A stretch of 64,000 bases of DNA from Syntrophus gentianae (GTDB lineage Bacteria > Desulfobacterota > Syntrophia > Syntrophales > Syntrophaceae), in contig NZ_FOBS01000004.1 in NCBI RefSeq assembly GCF_900109885.1, forward strand, positions 147,185 to 211,184. Direction: 5' to 3'. Position 1 is the first letter of the stretch; each line of letters opens with the position of its first letter. Positions 1 through 8,551 of this stretch are shown here, one piece after another. The notes below the pieces were generated by a model, which ran no database searches, had not been told where the DNA came from, and was given only the letters and a program-made list of their open reading frames with translations. Position numbers and translations under genes: made by a program.

Positions 1-1
1 T

Positions 2-1216
2 TTCGAATTCGAAAATTTCTGCAAGCAACATGACCTGGCGGAAAAGGACTTCACCGGCATGCTGAAGGGCTTGGAGACGATGGCCACCCGGACTGACACG
101 GGCTTGTGGAATCTTGCCCGGCGTGCGGAACGCTACGGATTGACGGAGATCTTCGAGAAAAACGAACCCCAGCAAGTATTGGGGTTAGTGGCCCATGCCC
201 CGAATGGAGCAACCTGGCTGAACTCATTCCACGAATTCATGGATATCTATGGCCATCGGATTGTTGCCGCCCACCTGGATGTTATGTTCCCGACATGGAT
301 TGAGGATCCGGCTCCGGCAATACAGACGATCAAAACCTATATCGGCCGCGTCAAAGAAGGATGGGACATCCGGGAAGAGAGGGCCAAAATGCTCGCGGAA
401 GCAAAGGCCGAAACGGATAAGTTCGCTGCAACGCTGTCTGAAGAGGACCGGGATGCCTTTTATAAGCACATCGAAATCGGCAAAAAGATCTACATGTTTC
501 AGGAAGACCACGGGTTCTACATTGACGGAGCGTCCTGTGCATATCTGCATGATGTCGCGATGGTCTGCGGCAGGAGGCTTCAAAAGTATGGTTTGCTTCA
601 GAAAGCGGACGATGTATTCTTCCTGACCTATCACGAGCTGGACGAAATCCTGGAAGGTATTTCTCAGCACAAAGAAGCTGGGATATACCACTACACTCGG
701 CTGGTGCATTCCGTAGTGCCTGAGAGAAAAGACAGTTGGCAGCAGGTCTCGCTCCAACCTGATGATGCTCCGCTTACGATGGGTAAGATACCCGAAAAGA
801 CGGAAGATCCGATCCTGATGAAGGTGTTCGGTATGGTTGATGAAATGCTGAACGCAGGCAAGATTGAAGAGATCCAGATTATGGACAAATTCGAGGGTTA
901 TCCCGGCTCTCCCGGAGTGGTAGAGGGAATTGCGCGGGTAATCACGACCTTCGAAGGGTTTGCTAAACTGGAACCGGGTTACATTCTGGTATGCCCGTAC
1001 ACTGCAACGGCGTGGACACCCCTATTCCCGAAAATTAAAGCAGTTGTGACGGATACCGGTGGAATGCTGACCCATGCGGCCATCACGGCTAGAGAATGCA
1101 AGCTCCCGGCAGTCGTCGGCACGTGGAGAGCGACCAGAGCGATCAAGGATGGAGATTTGATCAGGGTCGATGGCAATGAGGGTGTTGTTGAAATTCTCAA
1201 GAAGGCAGATGCATAA
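2..1216 (+). CDS. PEP-synthase-like phosphotransferase, C-terminal part (partial)
   Basis: The reading frame is open to the first base of the window, so the true start and the N-terminal ATP-grasp domain expected for the family lie outside. What remains is a mostly helical middle region, including the FFLTYHELDEIL stretch typical of PEP-utilizing enzymes, followed by a C-terminal swivelling phosphohistidine domain. The phosphoryl-carrier motif TDTGGMLTHAAITARE is intact, with the His codon at 1073-1075. No PEP/pyruvate-binding TIM barrel follows, so the layout resembles rifampin phosphotransferase or the PpsA subunit of phenylphosphate synthase more than PEP synthase. The protein probably passes phosphate from ATP to a non-pyruvate substrate. 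It is followed 60 bp later by a reductase and CoA ligase cluster, which suggests a role in activating or modifying an organic acid. The substrate is unknown. Confidence 0.8.
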   Translation, partial: FEFENFCKQHDLAEKDFTGMLKGLETMATRTDTGLWNLARRAERYGLTEIFEKNEPQQVLGLVAHAPNGATWLNSFHEFMDIYGHRIVAAHLDVMFPTWIEDPAPAIQTIKTYIGRVKEGWDIREERAKMLAEAKAETDKFAATLSEEDRDAFYKHIEIGKKIYMFQEDHGFYIDGASCAYLHDVAMVCGRRLQKYGLLQKADDVFFLTYHELDEILEGISQHKEAGIYHYTRLVHSVVPERKDSWQQVSLQPDDAPLTMGKIPEKTEDPILMKVFGMVDEMLNAGKIEEIQIMDKFEGYPGSPGVVEGIARVITTFEGFAKLEPGYILVCPYTATAWTPLFPKIKAVVTDTGGMLTHAAITARECKLPAVVGTWRATRAIKDGDLIRVDGNEGVVEILKKADA

Positions 1217-1276
1217 TTGTGACTCCCTACCCCGGCCTTTTGGAGGGAAGGGAGCAAGAAAGAAAGGAGAAGTAAA

Positions 1277-2458
1277 ATGAGTTATGAGAAGTTGTTTACA
1301 CCAGTAACGATGAGAGGAATTACGGCCCCGAACAGAGTTCACAGAACTTCGATGGTATCCGGTTTGGCGACGGAAGACGGATTTGTGACTGACGAGCTGA
1401 TCAAGCGCTACGAAAGAGAAGCAAAGGGCGGTACAGGTACAATCGTAGTGGAGGCAGCCGTTGTTCTGGCTTCCGCAAGTCCGTACAACCTGCGCATCAG
1501 CGACGACCGGTTTCTCCCGGGCATTACGGATCTGGTGAAGAAGATGCGGGAAGCGAATCCGGATGTGAAGATAGGCGTCCAGATCATGCAGCATTTGAAG
1601 CTTTCGAAAACCGGATGGAGACAGAAGGTTGAGGATTTCAAGAAGGAAGATCTGCCGAAGATCGTAGAGAATCATGTGGAAGGTGTCAAAAGGGTCATAA
1701 AGGCAGGTTTTGATTTTGTCGAAATTCACATGGCACACGCTTATGCGCTGTCATCATTTCTTTCCCTGGCTAACAAAAGGACGGATGAGTATGGCGGCAA
1801 GCAGCTTGCCAACAGAATGAGACTTCCCATTGAAGTATACCAAGCGGTGCGTAAGGAAGTCGGTGAGAACTTCCCCGTCGGCATCAGAATCAATGGCGAA
1901 GACTTCTGTATCCCCGGTTCAACCGTGCTGCAGAGCTCACAAATCGCAAAGAAGTTTGCCGAGCTTGGCGCAGATTACATCAGCGTATCGGCAGGAAGCC
2001 GGTTCGAGGATGCTCCGGTTCCGGAAAAAGATCATCCGTACGATCCGATGTCAGGATACAGTGGACATAGGATGAGCCCGGAATTCTGGATGCCTGATGG
2101 AACCCATGTCCATCTGTCCGAAGCGATCAAGAAGACGGTCAATGAAGCAGGATACACGACGCCGGTCATCATTGCCGGAAAGATCAGAGACCCAAAGCAT
2201 GCCGAAGAGATCCTTGCCTCTGGCAAGGCGGATATGATCGGACTTTGCCGTGCACTTCTGGCTGACCCCGATTGGACCGTGAAGGCGAAGGAAGGCCGCG
2301 ATAAGGAAATAGTGAAGTGCGCCGCCTGTAACTGGTGTCTTGAAGCTGACGCAAGATATGAGCAGGTGAAATGCTCGAGATATCCGGAAGGCTATACCAG
2401 TGCGCCTGATCCATGGCTGCCCAATATGGCAAGACCTGCTCAGTTTCCAGCAGAATAA
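1277..2458 (+). CDS. Old Yellow Enzyme-family NADH:flavin oxidoreductase
   Basis: This 393-residue protein is an FMN-binding TIM barrel of the 2,4-dienoyl-CoA reductase/enoate reductase type. The active-site segment EIHMAHAYALSSFLS followed by NKRTDEYGG keeps both histidines. The C-terminus carries C-x2-C-x2-C-x11-C (CAACNWC and a later Cys), slightly different from the usual C-x2-C-x3-C-x11-C [4Fe-4S] spacing. The FAD/NAD domains of full-length (about 670 residue) enzymes are absent, so electrons would have to come from a partner protein or directly from a nicotinamide. A good ribosome site (AAGGAG) precedes the ATG. Position between a phosphotransferase and a CoA ligase suggests reduction of an unsaturated or aromatic-derived acid; the exact substrate cannot be read from sequence. 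Confidence 0.88.
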   Translation: MSYEKLFTPVTMRGITAPNRVHRTSMVSGLATEDGFVTDELIKRYEREAKGGTGTIVVEAAVVLASASPYNLRISDDRFLPGITDLVKKMREANPDVKIGVQIMQHLKLSKTGWRQKVEDFKKEDLPKIVENHVEGVKRVIKAGFDFVEIHMAHAYALSSFLSLANKRTDEYGGKQLANRMRLPIEVYQAVRKEVGENFPVGIRINGEDFCIPGSTVLQSSQIAKKFAELGADYISVSAGSRFEDAPVPEKDHPYDPMSGYSGHRMSPEFWMPDGTHVHLSEAIKKTVNEAGYTTPVIIAGKIRDPKHAEEILASGKADMIGLCRALLADPDWTVKAKEGRDKEIVKCAACNWCLEADARYEQVKCSRYPEGYTSAPDPWLPNMARPAQFPAE

Positions 2459-2468
2459 CAGGGAGTAA

Positions 2469-2501
2469 AACTTCGGACCGTTTTAACGACGGTCCGAAGT
2501 T
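2469..2501. terminator. Perfect 12-bp hairpin between reductase and ligase genes
   Basis: A perfect 12-bp inverted repeat (arms 2469-2480 and 2490-2501, 9-base loop) sits 10 bp after the reductase stop. No T-tract follows, so it may act as an mRNA-stabilising or processing hairpin, or a partial terminator, rather than a standard intrinsic terminator. Confidence 0.6.
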
Positions 2502-2534
2502 GCATTTGAAACTGAAGAGCTAAGGAGTTAGCAA

Positions 2535-4184
2535 ATGAAGAGAGAAGATTTTCCCAGGCATAGAAAGGAAGACGAGGAGCTCTATCTGAAAAAGCGATGG
2601 TGGCTCGGGATGACCCTCGGCGATGTCCTGGACAGAACAGCAGATGTATTCAGCAACAAGGTTGCGGTGGCTGATGACAATGGTCAGGTTACCTGGAGTG
2701 AATTGAAGGCCAAAGTGGACCGGCTGGCCGTCAGTTTGATGGACCTGGGGATTGGCAAGGGTGATTGCGTCCTTCTGCAGCTTCCGAACTGGCATGAGTA
2801 TGTATGCGCATACTTCGCCATGCAGAGAATCGGGGCTGTCCCCGTATTGCTTATCTCCGGATACAGGCAGTTGGAGGTTGGGCATCTGGGACTCGCTACT
2901 GAGGCGAAGGCCTGGATTGTCCCCGATGTGTACCGGAAAATGGATTATGTCTCCTTCATGGATGAGGTGAAGGCGAAGAACCCGCAAATGAAGCACGTGA
3001 TATCGGTGCGAGCCACAAAGGGCGGAGCCGGCTTCACAACGAGCCTGGAGAAGTTGATGGAAGGCGGACTGACCGATGCGGATCGGGAACGCCTCGCAAT
3101 GGCGAAGCCCGAAGCGACGGACATTGCGCACATCGTACCCTCCGGAGGGACGACGGGGCTTCCAAAAGGGATTCCCAGGACGCACAATGACTACATCTGT
3201 GATGTGGAATTCCTGCACAAGGGATGGGAAATGAGCACCTCCGACGTGGCTTTGCTGGTCGTGCCGGTGGGGCACAATCTGGCCCTGCTGAATGTGGTGG
3301 GGACTGCCGTGGTAGGGTACAAGCTGGTCCTCACGGATTCCACGAGGCCGGGCGATTTATGCAAGTTGATTGAGCAGCACAAGGTCTCCTACATGCCGCT
3401 GGTTCCGACCCTTGTGAGACGAATTTTGGAATCACCGGATCTGACGAATTATGACCTCACATCACTCCGGAAGATTTCGGCTGGTGGTGAGCCCAGCACC
3501 CCGGATCTTATCCGCGACGTGTACAAGAAACTGAACAACTGTACATACGTGAACGAGTTCGGTATGAGCGAGGGTATCCTTACCCGAACCTCAATGACCG
3601 ATGATATTGATACCATCTGCTCGACTGTGGGCAAGCCCTGCTGTCCGTATGCTGTAATCAAAATCATTGACGATAAGGGGAAAGAGCTTCCCCGTGGCAC
3701 CGATGGCGAGCTGGCCGTGTGGGGGCCGACGGTATTTGCCGGCTATTTGAAGAATCCTGAAGAAAATAAGAAAAGCTACACGGCTGATGGCTTGTTCAGA
3801 ACAGGTGATCAGGCCCGGATTAACGCGGCAGGGTATCTGACAATTACCGGAAGGATTAAAGACATCATCATTCGCGGCGGGGAAAATATCACGCCGTCCC
3901 AGGTGGAAGACATTCTGTGCAGTCATCCCGGCATTGCGGACGCCGCGGTTATCGGAATGCCGGATAAGGTATTGGGAGAGCAGGTCTGTGCGTACGTAAG
4001 GCCCGCAGCAGGAGTGAAGCTGGACCCCGAAGAGATCAAAGCGTTCATGGACAGCCAGGGCGCTTCGAAGCTCCTGGTTCCGGAGCGCTTCGAGTTTGTG
4101 GATGCGATTCCGATGACACAGGCAGGCAAGCACGACAAGAAGGCACTGAAAAAGGACATCAAAGAGAAACTGGGGATATCATAA
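2535..4184 (+). CDS. AMP-forming acyl/aryl-CoA ligase
   Basis: This 549-residue enzyme belongs to the adenylate-forming superfamily and would activate a carboxylic acid with ATP and load it onto CoA. The P-loop-like A3 motif PSGGTTGLPKG lies near residues 202-212, the A5 motif NEFGMSEG at about 340, and the hinge/A8 motif GRIKDIIIRGGENI at about 439. The catalytic A10 lysine is K532 in QAGKHDKK. Overall it looks closest to the EntE/2,3-dihydroxybenzoate-AMP ligase branch, which also contains benzoate- and alicyclic-acid-CoA ligases. An AAGGAG site precedes the ATG by seven bases. Its neighbours (reductase, 3-hydroxyacyl-CoA dehydrogenase, aromatic-acid-type importer) suggest degradation of an aromatic or cyclic acid. 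The substrate itself is not determinable here. Confidence 0.88.
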   Translation: MKREDFPRHRKEDEELYLKKRWWLGMTLGDVLDRTADVFSNKVAVADDNGQVTWSELKAKVDRLAVSLMDLGIGKGDCVLLQLPNWHEYVCAYFAMQRIGAVPVLLISGYRQLEVGHLGLATEAKAWIVPDVYRKMDYVSFMDEVKAKNPQMKHVISVRATKGGAGFTTSLEKLMEGGLTDADRERLAMAKPEATDIAHIVPSGGTTGLPKGIPRTHNDYICDVEFLHKGWEMSTSDVALLVVPVGHNLALLNVVGTAVVGYKLVLTDSTRPGDLCKLIEQHKVSYMPLVPTLVRRILESPDLTNYDLTSLRKISAGGEPSTPDLIRDVYKKLNNCTYVNEFGMSEGILTRTSMTDDIDTICSTVGKPCCPYAVIKIIDDKGKELPRGTDGELAVWGPTVFAGYLKNPEENKKSYTADGLFRTGDQARINAAGYLTITGRIKDIIIRGGENITPSQVEDILCSHPGIADAAVIGMPDKVLGEQVCAYVRPAAGVKLDPEEIKAFMDSQGASKLLVPERFEFVDAIPMTQAGKHDKKALKKDIKEKLGIS

Positions 4185-4195
4185 TTCTAGATTAG

Positions 4196-4236
4196 AGCCT
4201 GTTCAAATATCTGAATATTGAACAGGCTTTTCTTTA
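4196..4236 (+). terminator. Intrinsic terminator after the CoA ligase
   Basis: A perfect 11-bp stem (4196-4206 with 4218-4228) is followed by a T-rich tract. It lies 12 bp after the ligase stop and directly before the ribosome site of the next gene, so it probably sets a lower expression level for the dehydrogenase or separates two units. Confidence 0.8.
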
Positions 4237-4248
4237 AGGAGAAATAAA

Positions 4249-5100
4249 ATGGCGATTAAAAAGCTTGGCGTAATTGGTACTGGACAGATGGGAGCAGGCA
4301 TTGTGCAGGTTTTTGCACAGGCCGGCTATGATACGGTTGCCGTCGATTTGATGCCCGCAATGCTGGAGAAGGGCTTGAAGGGAATCGAAAAGCGACTGAT
4401 GGGGCGGGTCGAGAAGGGCAAACTGGCCGCCTCCGAGAAAGACGCGATTCTTGGTCGAATCAAATGGAGTTCCAAGCTGGACGATCTGGCAGACTGCGAT
4501 CTGATTGAAGAAGCAATTCCCGAAAATCTGGAGCTCAAGAAAAAGACCTTCGCCGAACTGGACAAGATCTGCAAGCCCGAGACGATCTTCGGCAGCAACA
4601 CATCGGGCCTGTCCGTCACGGATATGGCCGTCGCAACGAAGCGGGGCGGCAAGGTGATGGGGATACACTTTCACAACCCGGCGCCGGTGATGCAATTGTG
4701 CGAACTTGTTAAAACGGTCATGACTGACGAGGCCACCATTGAGGAAGTGAAGGCCTGGGGCAAGTCGCTCGGCAAGACCGTCGTGGTGGCTCCTGATGTG
4801 GGCGGCTTCATTGTCACACGGCTTTTCACCCCCTTCCTCCTGGGCGCGATCCGGATGCTGGAAGAAGGAATCGCGACGCGCGATGATATCGACATCTCCA
4901 TGAAGCAGGCCGTCAACCACCCCATGGGACCATTGGAAGTCGTGGATTTCATCGGTCTGGATACGGAACTGTCCATCGCGAAGAGCCTCTATGAGGAGAC
5001 GAAGGAAGCGAAGTATGCTCCCCCCGTGCTTCTCGAAAAGATGGTCGTGGCGGGATGGCTTGGCCGGAAGGTCGGCAAGGGCTTCTACGACTATAAGTAA
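4249..5100 (+). CDS. 3-hydroxyacyl-CoA (3-hydroxybutyryl-CoA) dehydrogenase
   Basis: A 283-residue NAD-dependent dehydrogenase, the usual length for HbdA/PaaH. The Rossmann motif GTGQMGAGI is at residues 10-18, the catalytic His is H140 in GIHFHNPAP, and the paired Glu is in CELVKT near 152. The C-terminal dimerisation domain carries the conserved NHPMGPLE and ends with the KVGKGFYDY signature. It oxidises 3-hydroxyacyl-CoA to 3-oxoacyl-CoA, or runs in reverse. Being next to a CoA ligase and importer suggests it serves that catabolic route rather than general butyrate metabolism. AAGGAG lies eight bases before the ATG. Confidence 0.93.
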   Translation: MAIKKLGVIGTGQMGAGIVQVFAQAGYDTVAVDLMPAMLEKGLKGIEKRLMGRVEKGKLAASEKDAILGRIKWSSKLDDLADCDLIEEAIPENLELKKKTFAELDKICKPETIFGSNTSGLSVTDMAVATKRGGKVMGIHFHNPAPVMQLCELVKTVMTDEATIEEVKAWGKSLGKTVVVAPDVGGFIVTRLFTPFLLGAIRMLEEGIATRDDIDISMKQAVNHPMGPLEVVDFIGLDTELSIAKSLYEETKEAKYAPPVLLEKMVVAGWLGRKVGKGFYDYK

Positions 5101-5116
5101 GAGAGTATTCAGGAAG

Positions 5117-5163
5117 AACCAAATCCGGACCTCCGAAAAACCCTGCAACATCCGGGTTTGGTT
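5117..5163 (+). repeat. Imperfect 13-bp inverted repeat, possible terminator
   Basis: Arms 5117-5129 and 5151-5163 match at 12 of 13 positions around a 21-base loop, 16 bp after the dehydrogenase stop. There is no T-tract, so a terminator role is only likely. The rest of the 334-base gap (5101-5434) shows no convincing gene. Confidence 0.45.
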
Positions 5164-5434
5164 CCGTCCTGATTACGTCCGCAAGGGAGGAAAGTGTGGC
5201 GCTGCAGCGTATTTTCTTCCCGGCGGGAATTTATCCGAACGCGAAAAGGGGGTGGAAAAGGTTGATCGGGACTGCCAAAAGGACAGCAGGAGGCGTCTCG
5301 GTGAGAGAAACAAAGGGATTATGGAGAAGATGTCGCTACGTTCGGACCATCTGTGGTCGGCGTGGAAACGACAACAGTTAATTTATTAAAGGGGCGAAAT
5401 ATAAGTAGTATGAGCAAGGTGGAGAAAAATAGTT

Positions 5435-6832
5435 ATGACGAGTGAAAGAACAATAAACGTGAATCAATTCATCAATTCCCGCGGAATTTCCGGAGGACAG
5501 ATACTGATCGTTTTCCTTTGTTTCCTTACGATCTGTCTTGACGGGTTTGATGCACAGGCAGTCGGGTTCGTCGTTCCGGTTATCGGGAAAGAATGGGGCC
5601 TGGCAAAAACACAAATCGGGACAATGTTTTCCATGGGACTGATAGGCCTCATGATTGGATCCTTTGTCCTGGGTCCACTGGCGGACAAGATTGGGCGCAA
5701 GACGGTTATTATGATTTCGGCTTTTTCCTTCGGTTTGTTCAGCCTGATGACCGCTTACTGTCAGAATATTGAGCAGATGGGCATCCTGAGGCTGCTTACC
5801 GGTATCGGACTGGGCGGTGCCATGCCGAACCTCGTTACCCTGACCTCTGAGTATTGTCCGCAGCGGAGCCGTTCCTTTCTGACGACGTTGATGTTCTGTG
5901 GATTTACCATTGGCGGTGCGGGTGGCGGTATCATTGCGGCGCATATGACCGTAGCCTGGGGCTGGCGTTCGATCTTCTTCTGGGGCGGAGTTATCCCCAT
6001 GGTCCTGTCCGTTATTCTCGCGATCGGTCTGCCGGAATCCATCCGTTACCTGATCGTAAATGAGAAACCCAACGACAAAGTTGCGAAAAACCTTAAACGG
6101 GTTGCTCCGGATGCCGATTTGAGCGGTGCGACGTTCACCCTTACGGAGCAGAGACTGGAAGGCTTCCCGGTGAAGGAACTTTTTGGAAAAACCCTGGCTG
6201 CCGGGACGACCTTACTCTGGTTCGCCTTTTTCATGGATCTCATGGTGGTCTACTTCTTCACCCTTTGGCTACCCACCATTATTCAATCCCTGGGTATGGA
6301 ACTCACAAAGGCTGCCTACGTCAGCTCGGTGTACCTCCTGGGTGGAACGGTCGGCGGGATCCTCAACGGCAAGCTGATGGACCATTACGATCCTTACAAG
6401 GTGCTGGTCAGCTCCATGCTCTTCGGTGGTGTGGCGATTTTCATCGTCGGCGCCGTGACGCACTGGCTCTGGCTCACCGTGGCCATGTGCTTTGTCGCGG
6501 GAATCGGAACCAGCGGCGCTCAGGTCGGCTTGAACGCCTTGACGGCAGCCTACTATCCGACGCAGAACCGTGCGACGGGCATCAGCTGGGCATTGGGTGT
6601 TGGCCGCATGGGGACCGTTCTTGGGGCAAGCCTCGGCGGCATCCTTCTGGCGGCGCAGTGGCCTCTGTTCGCCATCTATTCGCTCTTTGCAGCCAGCCGG
6701 GTTTTATGTGCCGGTTCGGTCTGGGGTGTGAGAAAGACCAAACGTGCCGAGATTGCCTTCAAGGAATGGCAGGAAGGTCATGCCCAGGGTGTGAAAGGCG
6801 CAGCTGATAGGGCCGCAGCTGCGGTGGAATAG
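5435..6832 (+). CDS. MFS transporter, aromatic acid:H+ symporter type
   Basis: This 465-residue protein has about 12 predicted membrane segments. The first helix carries LDGFDAQAVGF (D36), a hallmark of the AAHS family (BenK, PcaK, MhpT type), and the loop after the second helix has the MFS motif GPLADKIGRK (residues 80-89). It would import an aromatic or related carboxylate by proton symport at the inner membrane. It closes the catabolic cluster and supports the idea that the upstream CoA ligase acts on an imported aromatic or cyclic acid. A strong terminator follows. Confidence 0.87.
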   Translation: MTSERTINVNQFINSRGISGGQILIVFLCFLTICLDGFDAQAVGFVVPVIGKEWGLAKTQIGTMFSMGLIGLMIGSFVLGPLADKIGRKTVIMISAFSFGLFSLMTAYCQNIEQMGILRLLTGIGLGGAMPNLVTLTSEYCPQRSRSFLTTLMFCGFTIGGAGGGIIAAHMTVAWGWRSIFFWGGVIPMVLSVILAIGLPESIRYLIVNEKPNDKVAKNLKRVAPDADLSGATFTLTEQRLEGFPVKELFGKTLAAGTTLLWFAFFMDLMVVYFFTLWLPTIIQSLGMELTKAAYVSSVYLLGGTVGGILNGKLMDHYDPYKVLVSSMLFGGVAIFIVGAVTHWLWLTVAMCFVAGIGTSGAQVGLNALTAAYYPTQNRATGISWALGVGRMGTVLGASLGGILLAAQWPLFAIYSLFAASRVLCAGSVWGVRKTKRAEIAFKEWQEGHAQGVKGAADRAAAAVE

Positions 6833-6901
6833 ACGGCAATAAATGAAATTGACGTAACATAAGACGGGCAGCACTTAAAGCTGCTTTCTGCGATAAACGA
6901 T

Positions 6902-6945
6902 ACACGGGATTCCATGATTTTGAATGGAATCCCGTGTTCGTTTTT
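6902..6945 (+). terminator. Strong intrinsic terminator after the MFS gene
   Basis: A perfect 14-bp stem (6902-6915 with 6924-6937, 8-base loop) is followed by TCGTTTTT. It ends the first cluster and separates it from the convergent hydrolase gene. Confidence 0.9.
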
Positions 6946-6984
6946 AACAGGTGAGAGTGATATTCTTTATTGATTTTGTGAAAT

Positions 6985-7542
6985 TCAGAAGCTTTTTTGA
7001 AAATCGGCGAGGCTCATGACTTTGAGCAGGGGATAAAGAGGGGTTTTCCGCAGAAGGTAGAGAACCCGATCACGAGTCTCCGGAAAACGGGAGGCGCAGC
7101 AGTCATCGAGCACGATGACATGATAATCAAGGCAGATGGCATCATAGGCTGTGCTGAGCACGCAGACCTCGGTAGAAACCCCGCAGATGACCACCGTATC
7201 CACCCCCAATTCCCTCAAGGAGTTATCGAGATCCGTCTTGAAGAAGGCGCTGAAACGCGGTTTATCGACGATCAGATCGCCGGTTTCAGGCTTCAGCTCG
7301 CGAATGACCTGCGCGCCCGGTGTTCCGGCAATGGCATGGGGATTCATCCGGGACTGGAAGATAAAGCAATCGGGTTGCAGGGCATCGTTGGAATAAACGA
7401 TGGGGATCGCTTTCTTCCGGCAGAACCGGATCAATTCTTGAAGATTGGGGATGATCCTGATCCCTTCTTCCCCTACGGGAAGAGGACCATCCAAGCGAAG
7501 GAAGTCCTCCAGCATATCGGAAACAATTAACGCCTGCTTCAT
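6985..7542 (-). CDS. Cysteine hydrolase (isochorismatase-like superfamily)
   Basis: A 185-residue alpha/beta hydrolase of the isochorismatase/nicotinamidase superfamily. The catalytic triad is visible as D9 (IVSDML), K94 (VDKPRFSAF) and C127 (GVSTEVCVLSTAYDA). The family hydrolyses amides or enol ethers; nicotinamide, N-carbamoyl compounds and isochorismate are all possible substrates. The gene stands alone and is convergent with the transporter gene, so context does not help. Confidence 0.85.
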   Translation of the reverse strand: MKQALIVSDMLEDFLRLDGPLPVGEEGIRIIPNLQELIRFCRKKAIPIVYSNDALQPDCFIFQSRMNPHAIAGTPGAQVIRELKPETGDLIVDKPRFSAFFKTDLDNSLRELGVDTVVICGVSTEVCVLSTAYDAICLDYHVIVLDDCCASRFPETRDRVLYLLRKTPLYPLLKVMSLADFQKSF

Positions 7543-7770
7543 GGATTCTCCAAAAAAGAAATGAATTGAGACGAGACGTTCTCTTTTAAAGTCGATATAT
7601 AAAAAAGCCCCTCCTGCGTGTCAATGGTTTTTTTCGTAGAGACGCTCAACGATGATCAACGGCAATACTTCCCGGAAACGTAACGGTTGTCCGTAGTTCC
7701 GCTTGACCGGAAGATCCGTTCATGCCATAAAGTCAACCATACGCAAATAACTTACAACACGGGAGATATT

Positions 7771-8133
7771 ATGGGCGGAAGAAAGTTTTCTCGAATTCTT
7801 TTTGATCGTGAGGTCCTTCTCAGAATCGGTGATGCCGTCCTCCGCGGCGAAATCGAAAATCTCAGTCTTCAGGGCGCATTGTTGAAAACGGAACATCCCC
7901 TGAAACTTCAGGACATCGTGAACATTGAACTCCGGTTGTCGGACGAGCCCACCCCCCTGATCCTGGAACTTCAGGGAACCGTTGTTCGCTGTGAGCAGGA
8001 AAAAGCGGCCATCCATTTCACCCGCATGGAGCCGGATTCTTTTATTCACCTCAAGAACATCATGGCGTACAACCAGGGGGATGAGGCAATTGTCCGGGAT
8101 GAACTGGCAAAATATCTTTCTGGTAAAGACTGA
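7771..8133 (+). CDS. PilZ-domain protein (c-di-GMP receptor)
   Basis: A small PilZ protein of about 120 residues if started at the ATG at 7771, which has GGGAG six bases upstream; an open TTG start at 7687 would add 28 residues but has no ribosome site. The c-di-GMP-binding features are the RKFSR segment near the N-terminus and ENLSLQGALL, matching the D/N-x-S-x-x-G motif. There is no output domain, so it probably works by binding another protein. Its target is unknown. The next gene, RidA, is 28 bp downstream. Confidence 0.82.
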   Translation: MGGRKFSRILFDREVLLRIGDAVLRGEIENLSLQGALLKTEHPLKLQDIVNIELRLSDEPTPLILELQGTVVRCEQEKAAIHFTRMEPDSFIHLKNIMAYNQGDEAIVRDELAKYLSGKD

Positions 8134-8161
8134 AATCTTAAAAGATCGAGGTTAAGGAAAA

Positions 8162-8551
8162 ATGGACAAGAAATGGATTAATACCGGGGAGGCCCCTCTG
8201 CCGGTGGGGCCTTATGCGCAGGCGGTGAAGGCGGGAGGATTTCTCTATGTCTCCGGACAGATCCCCTTGGACCCTCAGACCGGTCAATTCCCGGCCGGAT
8301 CTTTTGCCGATCAGGCCAGGCAGGCCCTGGACAATCTGGCGGCCATCCTGAAAGCGGGCGGTTCCAGTCTGGATTCCGTCGTCAAGGTCACGGTCTATCT
8401 CTCCGATATGGCGTATTTTGCTGAATTCAATACGGTGTATGCAGCCTACTTTGAACGATCCCGCCCCGCCCGATCGTGTGTTGCTGTTCGGGAGCTTCCC
8501 AAAGGGGCCCTGCTGGAAGTCGAGGCGATCGCTCTCTGCGAGGAGCTCTGA
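8162..8551 (+). CDS. ridA: RidA family enamine/imine deaminase
   Basis: 129 residues, the standard length. It carries the Rid signature with the substrate-binding arginine R104 in RPARSCVAV and the paired Glu in LLEVEAIA (near 119), so the active site of the RidA subgroup is complete. RidA hydrolyses reactive 2-aminoacrylate and related enamines released by PLP enzymes. Its TGA stop overlaps the ATG of the CcdA gene, so the two are translationally coupled, although no functional link is obvious. Confidence 0.93.
   Translation: MDKKWINTGEAPLPVGPYAQAVKAGGFLYVSGQIPLDPQTGQFPAGSFADQARQALDNLAAILKAGGSSLDSVVKVTVYLSDMAYFAEFNTVYAAYFERSRPARSCVAVRELPKGALLEVEAIALCEEL

Noticed and set aside
4234..5151. 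Long antisense frame of 305 codons opposite the 3-hydroxyacyl-CoA dehydrogenase
   Set aside because: The sense strand encodes a full, motif-complete enzyme; the antisense frame has no family features and no ribosome site.
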